Of a DNA stretch of 64,000 nucleotides, positions 10,477 to 21,951 are shown piece by piece. How positions within the stretch are numbered: position 1 is the first letter of the stretch; the number at the start of each line of letters is the position of its first letter. The stretch is from assembly GCF_035046505.1 (NCBI RefSeq), contig NC_089822.1, positions 95,943,659 to 96,007,658 on the forward strand. The letters are read 5' to 3'. The position numbers and the translations under genes were made by a program. The notes under the pieces are model-generated. The model made no database searches. It was given only the letters and a program-made list of their open reading frames with translations, and had not been told where the DNA came from. The DNA comes from Tiliqua scincoides. Taxonomy: Eukaryota > Chordata > Lepidosauria > Squamata > Scincidae.

Positions 10477-11133
10477 CAGGTCCAGCCTTGTTATACATGG
10501 ATTTTTTGTACACGGATTTGACTCAACACAAATGGCTCCTGCAAATGAGAAGGGATGTGCTGATCCCTGGAGAAGGGGAAAAATGCACCCCTTTAAAATC
10601 ACAGTTTTAAAAAGCTGCTTTTTACTGTTGCAGAGAGACAGTCATGCAAGTGATTACAGGTATAACCTAATTATCCACATAATTTTCTATCTGATGAGAA
10701 GGGCCCTTTAAATTAAAGGAGAACATTTAATAATGTGATTGAGGGCAGGCAGCTGACAATCCATCAATCATTCTCTCTGCAGGCTGCACTCCTCCCTTCC
10801 CCCTGAGCACATGAAAGAAGGCTAAATGGCAGTGATCATCACCTTCTCCATTCTTTCCCCCTCACTGCTGCTTCTGGTGAAGGGAGGGATTGCTGCCTCC
10901 TAGTGAAGCCTAAGCACCTGCAGAGATACTGATTGCCTCAGTGTGCATTTCAAAAGGTCAGCAAGGCTGTTTTTAAATCACCAGAACAAAGAGACTTTTT
11001 TAAATTGACAATTTTTAAATTGACAAATCACCAGAACAAAGACAATTTTTTAAATTGATTTGTTTTAGTGCATTTTTTGCCATCCAGGTGAGTTCTTGGA
11101 ACAGAACTCTTGCGATTAATGAGACTCAACCTG
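10477..11133. mobile_element. Tc1/mariner-type non-autonomous element, 657 bp
   Basis: Terminal inverted repeats CAGGTCCAGCCTTGTTATAC and ATTAATGAGACTCAACCTG are flanked by TA on both sides (10475-10476, 11134-11135). No transposase frame is present. Inside, 'aaatcaccagaacaaagaga' recurs as a local duplication with poly-T spacers at 10975-11060. Confidence 0.65.
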
Positions 11134-11135
11134 TA

Positions 11136-12032
11136 CAAGAAGCAACACCTTTTCAGTTCTCCTACTCTTCTCTCTATGAAGTCCATCAAGGTACTGCTGT
11201 CCTCAGAGGCTGAATAAAACAATTCTCAGAGATTTCTAAACTCACCCATCAGCCCTTTGGTTGAAACCAAGACATGCATCTCAATTAACCCCACATTTTG
11301 GCCCAAGTGTTGATGCTGAAACTCTCGTCCCAGCAGCCATAATTGATGCGGGTTCCTTGCCATGGAGATTGAATTTAATCTGTTCCGTTTGCTTATTTAT
11401 AAGGCTCATGAGTCACTTCTCAATAAAACACCCAGAGCTGTGAGCTATAAATGGAAGAATGAAAGCATGCATGCGAGAAACAAAAGAACATGGAAAGGCA
11501 CCCACATCCAAAAATAAAAACCCCTTTAAAATTAAGCTGAACCCAGCTCTCTTGCAGTACATTTTGAAAAAATGCATAGGGATCAAGTCCGATGGAGTTT
11601 ACTCATTGGTGAGTTCTGTTGGATGAGGTACTGACAATGCTCAGCTCTTCACTGTCTAGATGGAATAAAGAAGGATAAGTGGAGTCAGCAGCTACAATGA
11701 GTGGAAAGAAACATTGTTTCAAAGGTGTACCCTGTGTCAAGGTTTCCGTGGGACATTAAAGGTAAGAACCAGCCTTTTGAATTGGATTCAGAAGTTGAGA
11801 GTTGGCCAATGCAAACTAGTGTGTTATGGGCCAACTTTAATCCAACTGGACCAATTTCTCCCAATTGGGCCTTGCACCTAAGGGTCCCCCGTGCTAGGGA
11901 AATCTACTCTAGTCTTGTCAAATAAATACAACAGCACATTGCAATGGACACCTAACACCACATTGCAGGTTTTATAGAGAATGGTAACAATTTAAATTTT
12001 GTTCTGAATTCTTTAAAAAATCATTAGTGTTT
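11136..12032. other. Non-coding stretch
   Basis: No repeat recognised. 11320-11470 is unique-looking with CCATAATTGATG, TTTAATCTG, CTTATTTATAAG and ATGAGTCA (AP-1-like) words and could be a conserved regulatory element. That is a guess from composition. Confidence 0.3.
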
Positions 12033-12040
12033 GTTTATAC

Positions 12041-12401
12041 CAGTGTTGCTCAAACTGTGGGTTGGGACCCATTAGGTGGGTCATGAGCCAATTTCTGATG
12101 GGTCCCTATTCATTTTAGTATTTTATTTTTAATGTTTTAGACTTGATGCTACCATGGTATGTGACTGCATTTGGGGAAACGTTACAGACTTGTACTTTTA
12201 ACAAGCTACTATGTATATTCTTTGAACAATGATAGTAAATGGGACTTACTCCTGGGTAAGTGTGGGTAGGATTGCAGCCTAGGGTTGTTAGAAATTTTCC
12301 TGCTTGATGACGTCATTTCCAGTCATAACATCATTTCTGGTGGATCCTGACAGATTCTCATTCTAAAAAGTGGGTTGGTGCTAAAAGTTTGAGAACCACT
12401 G
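12041..12401. mobile_element. hAT MITE with perfect target duplication, 361 bp
   Basis: Ends CAGTGTTGCTCAAACTGTGG and AGTTTGAGAACCACTG. The flanking 8-mers GTTTATAC (12033-12040, 12402-12409) are identical. It holds a fragment of the short palindromic repeat (12230-12290, TAGGATTGCAGCCT end), so one element landed in the other or they were captured together. There is no transposase. Confidence 0.85.
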
Positions 12402-12413
12402 GTTTATACTGTT

Positions 12414-12733
12414 TATAAGAACATAAGAACAGCCCCACTGGATCAGGCCATAGGCCCATCTAGTCCAGCTTCCTGTATCTCACAGCGGCCCCACCAAATG
12501 CCCCAGGGAGCACACCTGATAACAAGAGACCTGCATCCTGATGCCCTCCCTTGCATCTGGCATAGCCCATTTCTAAAATCAGGACGTTGCACATACACAT
12601 CATGGCTTGTAACCCGTAATGAATTTTTCCTGCAAAAACTTGTCCAATCCCCTTTTAAAGGCATCCAGGCCAGATGTTGTCACCACATCCTGTGGCAAGG
12701 AGTTCCACAGACCAACCACACACTGAGTAAAAA
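12414..12733 (-). mobile_element. CR1 LINE 3' end, 5'-truncated
   Basis: Starts (as its 3' terminus) with the octamer-type tail ATAAGAACATAAGAAC and 'agccccactggatcaggcc', and runs back to the ORF2 C-terminal block (…SLPQDV…DAFK-type, minus strand), where it is truncated just past CACACTGAGT. It is very similar to 23603-23920. Confidence 0.92.
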
Positions 12734-12735
12734 AT

Positions 12736-13678
12736 TAAATTGCATTAAAAATGCAAATTTTCATTAAAAAATGAAAAGTACAACTACTATAAATATTCAT
12801 GTTTGGAATACAAATGTCTGAGATGCAAATCGTAAATGTCCAACACTGGGATGCATTGGTCTGGGATGCAATGGTCCTGTCACTGAAGATCAGCTTCCAG
12901 GATAGCCTGGTGGTGAGCATGGCCTCATGGAGCAAGAGAGAGGCTCTATTTCATATGTGTGGGAATCAGTCAATGGGACCCAACTGTGTTGTTTATCATT
13001 ATTTTCTTGTGACTTACTTTCCTACAAAGAACATATTCAAGGTGACTTACCAGAATGGATGTGCACAAACAAACTTTTGCCACAAAAGATTACTGATGAT
13101 GGAACCTTGAAAGCCCAGGTTCCCTGCAGTGATAGTAACTGAAGACATTTGGAAGGAAAGGGAAGGGATCAAGAAATCAGTCTGAACACTGGGGGTGTTA
13201 GATTGGAAACCAAGCAGCTGTATGGCGGAGAGAACCAAGATTTAATAAGGTACCACTTGTTCAACTTAATAACTGCTCTCCAGCTCTATTTAGAATTAAT
13301 TAAACACTTCCCTTCCTGTGTAGGTGGGAGGAAGCCTGATGACAACAACCTCTCCTGTGCATCCCTTTGGCTAAATCTGCTGGTTAGTGAGTTAGCAGAT
13401 GTAATTCAGGTGGTTTTGTTAACGGACTGAAGACGTGCAGCCCAGGATTTAGTTGGTTGTATTGAATTAGCCAAATGCCCATCAGGATGACAGATGGAAT
13501 GCGTATGGGGTGGAGAGCTCCCAAGTTGGGTCCGCCCAGTGTCAGAGATGGAGGGGAGGTCTTGCCCTAACTGCGACAGCACCTCCAAGAGCAGCTATTG
13601 ACTTTTTCCTCATAGGAGTGCATGGTGACCAGTTGCATGGAGCAGATAAAGAATGAGAGCCTTCAGGGACACTGTGGG
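12736..13678. other. Non-coding stretch
   Basis: AT-rich at first, then mixed. Several short frames on both strands have no domain. No repeat was recognised. Confidence 0.4.
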
Positions 13679-13755
13679 GTCTACGGCAGTGGTTCCCAAA
13701 CTTTTTAATACCTGACCCACTTTTTAAAAGGACATTCTATCAGGATCGACCTAGA

Positions 13756-13758
13756 AAT

Positions 13759-13805
<47 letters not shown>

Positions 13806-13809
13806 TTTG
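13756..13809. repeat. (ATTT)n microsatellite
   Basis: About thirteen uninterrupted tetranucleotide units inside the hAT element. Confidence 0.97.
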
Positions 13810-13954
13810 CAAAAAATGATCCACTTCTTTTAATGAGACAGCCCTAATGAACTTGATGAATGCTCTCCTTCCGTTCCCATTTCTCTCCAGAAAATTAATA
13901 ATACAAAAAAATCTTCTGGTTTTTTTTAATTCTTTATTTGGAAGCATCAACTAA

Positions 13955-14497
13955 CAGCACAATCCTATCTTGCGCTGGAACAGGTAGGCCAGGAGGTCTG
14001 TGCTGTATCTAGTACACAATAGGGTGCCAAAGTGGCTGAGCTGGCGGTAAGGGGAAACTCTTTGCCTCACCCCTGGGTAAGCCACTGCAGCCCCTATGGG
14101 TCTCCTTGGACTTGTGCCACCTCCTGAGGTGGCATAAGTCCGAGAAAAGCAGAGCGTCTTGAAGCTGCCCCATGCTGCTCAAGTATGGGGGCTAGGATCT
14201 GGTATAACACTTGGATCCCAGCCCTGCCTCCTGCTCACTGCCCGCCCACCCCTGGGGCTGCCCTCCGCTTGCCCTCTCTCTGCTCCAGAACACCTTCCTC
14301 CCACCTCCTTCCTGCTCTCCCCAGACCTCTGCGTTGGCCGAGCTCGGTTGATGCAACTTACCTGTGGGAAACTGCCATGGAGACTGGATGCAACCTCTGT
14401 GCTCAAGCGCACCTCCATGCTTTATGACACGTTTGTGACCCTCCTGGGCCGGCACAAGGGACTTGCGCCTGCCCAAGGGCAACCCAAGATTGTGCCC
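13955..14497. mobile_element. Harbinger-like MITE, 543 bp, GC-rich
   Basis: Begins CAGCACAATCCTATCTTGCG and ends CAAGATTGTGCCC, with TAA on both sides (13952-13954, 14498-14500). It has the same order of parts as 46048-46503 and, inverted, 51008-51499 and 21023-21516: 'ggtaaggggaaac', a gtaccacctcc-like block, a GC-rich centre and a gcgccggcccaag-type end. The 3-bp TAA flank and terminal CAATCCTA suggest PIF/Harbinger. No transposase is present. Confidence 0.7.
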
Positions 14498-14880
14498 TAA
14501 GACTCTTATCTCTGTACATTTACACTTGCTTGCAAACTTCAGAAGCCAAGCTCTCTGTAGGACCACTAGCTGCTGCTGTTTGCAAGACAATTGCTAATTG
14601 CTCTGCACTCAGTTCCTGCTGTTTGTAAAAGAGCCACTGAGCTGTTTTGCAGGACAATTAGCAGCTACCTTGCAAACTCTAGGAGCCGAGCCGTTTGCAG
14701 AGTAATTAGCAGCTATCTGATTTTTAAATAGCATCTGAACTTGAGGCAATTAGTTCTTTGTTCTTTCCATCGCCTGGGTTTACGCTGGAAGCTCTGCTCG
14801 GCATGACACGACTCACCAAAAATCAGATTGCAACCCACTAGTGGGCTGCAACCCACAGTTTGGGAAACCCTGCTCTATGG

Positions 14881-15516
14881 TGCTATCTGGTTGCTGAAGG
14901 CCATGGAGCAAAGTCCTGCTTTGAGCCACCACCACCCACCCCCCCAACATGGTGGTATGAGCAAAAACCTTTTGGCCAAGAGCAGTGGTCTCCACTCTGT
15001 GAGACACAGCTCCGGGGGCAGTGTGGCAAATGCAGGGCATTTGCTGTCTGGCAGGAAGCACCTGATATGATGCTAAAATTGCAGTCTCAGCTCAGCAGGC
15101 AGAGCTTTGTGTGTGAGGTTTTCACTGCTGGAAAGGCCTGCTCACCTGCTCTGAGTCTTTCTGCCATTTTCAGGGTCGCCCTATGGTCTCCAACCCAGAA
15201 GTAACTGGCAATGATGTCATTGCATCATGCATCACCGCCACTTACTTCCGATTTCTAAAGTGCTTGATCGCCAGCATGGAGGGCATCGTGGCAGAGGTAC
15301 ATTTGGGAAGCACTGGCCAAAAGGATGAATGGGAAGTGGAGCTGCTGCACAAGTCTCTGCGCAAGCCCTCCCTCCCGAACCCTCCCCACTGGCCAATGAG
15401 AGTGTCTTGTAGTAGCCTTGCAATGATCCAGGGGGCTCTTGGGGCTGCCCCCAGTTAAAACTAGAGCTGCTGGGTGCAGCAGAGGCACAAAACCCTTATG
15501 AGGTTTAGGAACTGGG
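14881..15516. other. Non-coding stretch
   Basis: GC-moderate with overlapping frames on both strands but no protein domain. No repeat was recognised with confidence. Confidence 0.35.
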
Positions 15517-15519
15517 TTG

Positions 15520-15698
15520 CAGACCAATCCTAACCAACTTTGCAGTGCTGATGCAGTTGCAATTCAGCCTCAAGGTAAGGGAGCAAATGCTCCCTTATCT
15601 TGAGGAGGCTTTTATGACTGCCCCACCACCACAAAATTCAGTGGACACCCCATTGGCACTGCTGCATCAGCACTGCAAAGTTGGTTAGGATTAGGCTG
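15520..15698. mobile_element. Harbinger-like MITE, 179 bp
   Basis: Near-perfect terminal inverted repeats of about 35 bases: left CAGACCAATCCTAACCAACT, right AGTTGGTTAGGATTAGGCTG. It is exactly as long as the copy at 29191-29369 and shares its 'ctcaaggtaagggagcaaat' centre. It is followed by TAA. Confidence 0.8.
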
Positions 15699-15701
15699 TA
15701 A

Positions 15702-17545
15702 GCTGGGTAGGCCCTTTGAAGGGCATAGTTCCTTGACTGGGGCCCAATCTGGCCTATCCCTGATTGGGGTGAGGGCTAAACCTCCACTTTGCCCCCCCAC
15801 CTGAATCCGTTGTATGGCAGCACTTGGCTTTTTCTGTGTTACGTCCAGTGAGCACTTCATGCAATAATATTACAGCTGTGTGTGTGTTGCTGAATCCAGC
15901 CACCTGCATTAGGAATGCAGTCTGAAGACATGCAGGTACTTCCTCTTGCTTTGTCAAATTTTTTCTGCAGTTTCTGGTCCTACTTTGCAATTTTTGCCAG
16001 TCCTGGGAGGGACAAGGAGGCACTGGAACTCCACTCTTGCTGGTTATCTTAATCAGTCAGCTCTCCATTAGTCTGCAGCATTTCCATAAGCAACGACAAT
16101 GTCCTTATGCTTTCAAGAATATATTCACAACCATAAGAGCGAGAAAGTTTTTTTCCCCCCTGCTTCAAATCAACAGCTGATTTTTTTTTTTCTCAGAAAG
16201 TTGAATTCTATACCTGATCTACATTTGGCATTTTTCTGTACTACTGCAGAATGCCTCACCTGCATATTTCCCCCATTATAACAAATGCTAATAATCTAGA
16301 ACCAGGACTAGGAAGTGATGTTTGTGAAGCAAAATAAATCAATGAACAGTTTTAAACAAAACATTATTTGTTTAGGACAACCTATCCTCTAGGATACTTA
16401 ACAATTATAGCCACTTTGTCAAGAATCTGGGATTCAGAATTCCCGCACTTTGAAAAGTAAGACAGGTTCATATTCCAATTAGCATAGTTCTCAAGTGATT
16501 TCCATGCATGCAGCATACGTAATTTATTTTTTTCCTCTTCCATCAACCTCCCTGATGTATTCTGCCAAAATATTCTTTGGGTGTTTTTTTTTTTTTTTGA
16601 TCCCTTGCCTTCCCCAATTCATTTGATCATGTATGAGATAAAATGAGTTTTGGAAATGTCCTATAGTGCAGAGTATCGATTCCAAGGAAGAGTTGAAACT
16701 AGGTCACCTTTAACATTCTCTTTCTTGCGACAAAGGGGGGGGGGAAAGGTTTCATAAAAGAATGTGGGGGAAAGAACAAGGTGAAGCAAACAAAAAAAAA
16801 AGCATATCAAACTGGAGGATGGAAGACCATTAGGGATATAATATATAATTATATATGATCATAATCTGCAAACTTCCAACCTACAGGTCCTACCTACATG
16901 GATGTAACAGTTGGTGTTGCAGAGGATTCTGGGATACATTCAAGGGCCTACAATTAGCTCTCATGGGTTTCTGACCAGGCAAGGTGTGCTGTACTGTCAC
17001 CCCTTGTAAATGAAAACACATCCTGAAAGGCGCTCAACTCTTCCCTGCATTCACACACTGTGGGTGAAGATCATTAGCAATGGGCAAGCTGTTTTTCAGG
17101 CTAGCTTGATCTTCTTCACTGAGGAGCCCCTGACAAGCTTCTGAGGAATGTACAAAGTAGTTTTCAAAGAGATGCTGCTTGATATAACGTCTGGAAGCAG
17201 GTCTTAGTTTGCCTGGATCTGGGTTCAAATCCTCACTAAGCTATGCAACATCCTGGATGTCCATCAGCAAGCTGCTGTTTCTTATGCTATTCTAATGGTG
17301 GGAAGCCCAAGGCAGCACTACATAACAGAGTCACATTCCTTAAAAAGGGAGAAAGCATTCACTGGAGTCTTTTATAATGACTTTGTAAATACACATCTGT
17401 ACAAATGTATGGTTTAAGCTGGTATTATGGGGCTGTAGAAGCAGGCAGCATTATCTCTAAGCACTATGGAATCAGTACCACGAAATGCCAAAAGCTGCTT
17501 CTCAGCCAGAAAAAAGCATCTTTTATTGACTTGCTGGAAGCCAGT
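15702..17545. other. Non-coding stretch
   Basis: AT-rich from about 16100, with homopolymer runs (T at 16580-16597, G at 16736-16744). No exon, RNA gene or clear transposon was seen. Confidence 0.4.
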
Positions 17546-18470
17546 GTGGTATAATGGACAGAGAACTGGAACTGGACCAGGTGACCTATATTACTCCTGT
17601 ACCCCCCAATAAGGACACACACACAATTCTGCTGGTAGAATGGACCACTTTATTAACTATTTAATAACAATGGCAGCAGGGTCATAAACCTATAACTAAA
17701 TTGTGCAGGTTCAAATGGGGGAAATGGAGCTTCCTGTCTACCTCCTCCACAGGGATGCAGGTGAACCATCAGACTACAGGTTATAGCAGATCGAGGACCT
17801 GCCATACTTTTCATTGCCATCCTTCAAGGGGCTGGAACACCTGGGCAATGTTGGCCATGTGGGCTGAGACCACATGCTCCACTGCATGCCCCAGAAAGAG
17901 GGTCAGCCAGCCCCCCTCAATCCAGCCAGTCTAGAAACATATGCAGGCCTGGCCTCTCCCCTGGCTTGCCACTCTACGATGGACACCAAAATTTCCTTTC
18001 CTCCCCCAACCCGCACGACACCTGCCAAAGATGACCCAAAACTACTCCTTTATGGCCTGCTGGTGTGGGCAAAAAAAACCAACAACCAACCTGCCAATTG
18101 TAGCTGGTGGCAAAAAATTCCTATCCAGTCACCGGCGAGGCAACCAGCTGTTCTCAGACTGTAGGGTGCGCAGGAGGGGGAACTTCACTGGAGCCCAAGT
18201 GGGCTTTCTCAGTTGTGCCTTGTGGCCCGACTCCTTCCACTCTCCCAGCCAATCGGGAAGCAGCCCCATGAAGGTGTTCTGGCCTGTGTGGGGGTGGGAC
18301 CAAAATCGGTGGCACACAATTGCGCGCCATCGTAATTCTAATCTTTGACCAACCAGGAAGCTTGCTGAACATCCTTAGGCTAGTCACTACGTCTCAACTT
18401 AGCCTACCTTACCAGGTTGCTGTGAGGATAAAACAAACCTTTTCTGGAGGAAGAGCAGAATGCAAATGTG
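17546..18470 (+). mobile_element. MIR-like SINE split by an LTR fossil
   Basis: The tRNA-type head (AGTGTGGTATAATGGACAGA) is at 17546-17583. The body (TTAGGCTAGTCACTACGTCTC, then GTTGCTGTGAGGATAAAAC) resumes at 18346-18470, matching the order in 38735-38965. The roughly 760 bases between are foreign, so the SINE was already in place when the LTR element landed. Confidence 0.6.
17598..18345 (-). mobile_element. Probable LTR-retroelement fossil inside a SINE
   Basis: Read on the minus strand it ends in an R-U5-like tail: AATAAA (complement of 17649-17654) about 50 bases before TTATTGGGGGGTACA. The plus-strand edge therefore starts TGTACCCCCC, giving the TG...CA form of an LTR. The right edge is uncertain (near 18320-18345), and no clean target duplication was found. 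A similar AATAAAGTGG tail closes the element at 59135-60212. It is non-coding and old. Confidence 0.4.
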
Positions 18471-20315
18471 ATCACAGCTGATGCGTGCTGTAGAGTCGTG
18501 AATTTTTAAAAGTCATTCTGACATTCCAAAATACATCATAGATGTTTGCTGTCTTTTGCCTCTTGGGGAAGTACTGTACAACTTGGGGAGAACTGAGAAT
18601 GTCTGGAGCAAAGCAGTAAAAGAAGGTGATAATTGACAGAAAAGTTTACTTGCTCTTTCAGCTCAGTGCAGGGGTGGTCTTTTGTGGGTGTATTTATTTT
18701 TTTGACAGATTGACAGGCATTGCTGACTTAATCAAGTTTCTGACTAACAAGCTCAAATGGCATGATTGACGTCGCTGCCGCTATCTCTTAATAACTCAGC
18801 ATGACATGTGAGCTGGCGCCTATTGGTGGCGGGTGGAAATGGAAAAGTGTGTGGAGACAGTGATGCATGAAGGGGCAGCTGTCCCGAAAGGTTTTTATCT
18901 TGCCTATCCAGCTGATTTTCCTTTTGTGTCCTTTATTGCCAGGGACTTAAATTGCTATTAATCCAGTGCTGGGGTGAGCCATTGCTGCATTCTCTCCTTT
19001 CCTATCTCCTGGCACAGATGGGATGGCTGGAGAAAGAGTGGGTACAGATTTTCACTGACCGTCAGTTAGAATGTTGAAGAGGATCTAAATGATGCCTGGG
19101 TTGAAATGGCACAAAATAGGGCATTGCCAGGCGTGGAGGAGCTGTTTTGTTTACATGTGAGTCAGGCCATTAGTTCCACTGACTGAGGACTCCAGGATCC
19201 CAGGCAGAGGTCTTTCCCATCTCTGCTGCATGAGATCTTTTTATTTATTTTTTAAAATTAATTGCAGTGCCACTTTTCTGATAGGCTTGAGTCTTACAGA
19301 CTCAAGGCAGTTTTCATAGGCAGGTTGACCATAAACCCCATTTTTTTTTGTTTCAAATGGGGTTTTTACAAGTGTCATTCTATTAGAGAAACTCATAGAA
19401 CCCTCCATTTCTCCAGATGCTTCCCTTCATCGTGCAGTCGGCATCCTGGCTGCACAGCTTTTGTGCTTCCCAGGCTTCCACAATCTATTGCAAAACACAC
19501 TTCAAGCTGGTTCTCGGGATGGTCTACATTTCTTGCCAGTTCACAAACCTTTGTCTATAGCCAGTGGCTTCTGGTCAACTTTCCAAGGCTGGGTGATCCT
19601 GCTTGCGAAGTAGAGAGTCTGCTCTGCTCCAAGCTGGAGTCCTCATTGGACTAATCAAATGGAGTAATTTTCCAAAAACATGAAGATAACAGCTCAAGCT
19701 CAAATCAGAGCCTGTTGTGTCCCTTATGGTGTCATCAGAAGCATGATGGGGGTTGGTTTCTTCTCCAGCCCTTGTGTGGATATCTGTGTGTGACCCTCCA
19801 CCCACCTGTCAGGTCTTAATCTTAATCTGAATCCAGTGACTTAGTTCAATTTTACAGCCCATCCTTTGTGGGGATGAGGGCAGTATTCTTGAGATCAGTT
19901 GTTCATAGCTCTCATTCAGACATACACCCTCCTCCCTGGAACATGTGTGTAGTATGGCCCCAAAGTTGTGTACATTGTGTGTCAGATTACAGTAAATGTT
20001 CACAGAGAAACTCCTCAGGGAGTGTGGTGTTTGAGCCACATGGTCTACATCGCACACGTATACAAACGCACACAGTAACGGACCTGCCATTGATTTAATG
20101 GGGTGAATGCCCCCAGCTTGGAGCCTTGCGCACCTCTAGGTCCGTGTGGAAGTCTTACTGAGGCTCCCAGTGTGGTCGGAAATTGTGTCATCAGTTTGCT
20201 GGAAGCATACTTTAAGAGTGTGGGGAAGCTTCAGATAGCTTCTTCGGTTCATCCTGGAGTTGTGCGAGGCTCCGTAGCGATCTGGTGAGTGGGGGAGAGG
20301 ATTTGCTTGTGGGGG
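18471..20315. other. Mostly unique non-coding stretch
   Basis: Includes the candidate regulatory block at 18660-18900 and a possible L2-type tail near 19225-19310. Frames of 130 aa or less in 19262-20100 have no recognisable domain. Confidence 0.4.
18660..18900. promoter_or_regulatory. Candidate conserved non-coding element
   Basis: Repeat-free and dense in words typical of developmental enhancers: TGACAGATTGACAGG (two TALE/Meis-like TGACAG sites), TGATTGACGTC (Pbx- and CREB-like), TGCTGACTTA (Maf-like) and CAGCTGTC (E-box). Identity and conservation are untested. Confidence 0.3.
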
Positions 20316-20316
20316 G

Positions 20317-20389
20317 CAGTGGCATCTCATGGGGGGGCGGCCATCACAGAGTTTTGCTCCGGGTGCGGGGCTAGGGAAGTCCGCCACTG
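20317..20389. mobile_element. Minimal hAT remnant, CAGTGGCRTC family
   Basis: CAGTGGCATCTCATGGGGG at one end and GAAGTCCGCCACTG at the other, only 73 bases apart. It is probably an internally deleted copy. Confidence 0.5.
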
Positions 20390-21022
20390 AACACACACCG
20401 GGGGGGGGAGGGGAGGACTGAAAAACTTTTCCTTTGTAAAACCATTTGATCACAATGTTTGTAAAAAAGAATATGTTGCCTCTGCTGATTGACAACCTTA
20501 GCAAAATGCATCTTCTGTTTATCCAGCAAGTGAGAAGAGGTAATTGCTTTTCCAAAGTCTCACAAAGGCCTGACTGATGGGGGTTAGGGAATATTGCTAT
20601 GGTTCAATGGACGATTTATAGCTAGTGTTTATTTGGACCTTGGCCTCACTGGTGAAAAATGCTAACATAAAACCATAATGGAGGAAAAGCTCTTGATTTC
20701 ATCCCTGCACATGGGGGTGGGGGAAGAGAGGTGCATACAGGATATTCATGTCTAGAGCAGTGGTTCTCACACTCACCAGAAGACCAAGAACTGTTGGTAA
20801 GTGCTTGCAGGGGGTGGGGATTGGGAGGGGGGATGTGTCCCAGTGCTGCTGCAGCAATTGTGGTGCATAGGCACCCAGAGGCTTGTCGCCCTACATGGGG
20901 AAGTCAGCAAGCCTCAGAGAGAGTCTGGGAGACCTCTGCAGGTCTTCTCCAAGCGGTTTATCACTCTGATCTGCAGGGTTGGTGCGACTTCCAGTGTGAC
21001 TTCTGGCTCAGGAGTATTGTAA

Positions 21023-21516
21023 CAGTGCTGTCAAGCATTTTTGCGCCACTCTGGGGGGTGATAGGCCAGGGAGATAGGCCAGCGCATGTGTGCTGGCCTC
21101 CTTGTGCGGATGCGAGCTCCAGGTCAAGTAAGAATGTGCTGGCCAAGTTCCGCCAGTGCAGGGGTCTGGGGGGGCATGGGGAGGGTGAGTTGAAGGTGGG
21201 GAGGAGGCGGGAGGATGGGCGGCAGGCTTTTGCGGGGCAGGTAGGGAGTGGGAGGCGGGACCAGGATCCGGCAGTCATGCCGGATCCAAACCCATTCCCG
21301 GGCAGCCTGGGGCAGTTCCAGTCTTGATCGGATTTGTGCTTCCTCTTGAGGTGCTGCAGATCCAAGTAGCCCCATTGGGGCTGCTGCTGCTGTACCCGGG
21401 GTAAGGGGAAGTGATTCTTCTTGACCTGGGCTGAGCCGCTTTCGGCCCTAATTCTGCCTTGGATGCAGCGCAGGCCAGCTGGCCTGTCTGCTCCAGAGCA
21501 GGTTAGGATTGGGCTG
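21023..21516. mobile_element. Harbinger-like MITE, 494 bp, GC-rich
   Basis: The right end GGTTAGGATTGGGCTG is clear. The interior runs parallel to 51008-51499 (ggaggcgg block, CCAGGATCCGG-like centre, GGTAAGGGGAA, then gagccRctt). The left end is decayed and was set by TAA at 21020-21022 and by the matching length. The 198-aa plus-strand frame here is GC-rich transposon sequence, not a gene. Confidence 0.6.
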
Positions 21517-21914
21517 TTAAAGAGGTAAGTCCCTCACTTACCAGAGCTCCCCTTACCACAAGACCTAAAGGGAATTGGGACACTTCCTTTCTGAGTTTTC
21601 AGCTCTTGAGTTAGCTCCACCCTCCAGTTAGCTGGCAGTTCACCAGGACTTAAGGCAGGAATGCAAGCAGAATCCACACAGCTCTTTGAAGAGACTGGAT
21701 TTTTTTACAAGGACAACTTTGGTAGCAATATTTCTCTAGAGTAGTTCAAGAATGCAGTGTTACAGCTCTGCTCTTCTGACTCCATCTTCCCACACAGAAT
21801 GGTCATGAGCTCATCCGTACATACTCTTTAGGGCTGCTTAATTCCCCTTACATTTAGCCCTGAATTTAGGATGAAAATTCAAACCAGATTGCCCTTGCTG
21901 CCTTTTTTCAAGGG

Positions 21915-21951
21915 TTTTTTTTTTTTTTTTTTTTTTTTTTGGGGGGGGGGG
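21915..21951. repeat. T26-G11 homopolymer junction
   Basis: An uninterrupted run of T followed directly by a run of G. Length is likely to vary between individuals and sequencing runs. Confidence 0.9.

Larger units (their letters stand above)
13687..14872. mobile_element. Composite hAT element with nested MITE
   Basis: The left end CAGTGGTTCCCAAACTTTTT and the right end CAGTTTGGGAAACCCTG are flanked by GTCTACGG (13679-13686) and CTCTATGG (14873-14880), 6 of 8 matching. The interior holds an (ATTT)n tract, a Harbinger-like MITE (13955-14497) with its own TAA flanks, and an internal roughly 85-base quasi-repeat (14540-14720, 'gacaattagcagctacct'-like). The nested MITE is the younger event. Confidence 0.6.

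Noticed and set aside
20731-21327. A 198-aa plus-strand gene
   Set aside because: It lies across a GC-rich MITE that occurs at least four times in the window. The other copies give unrelated frames.
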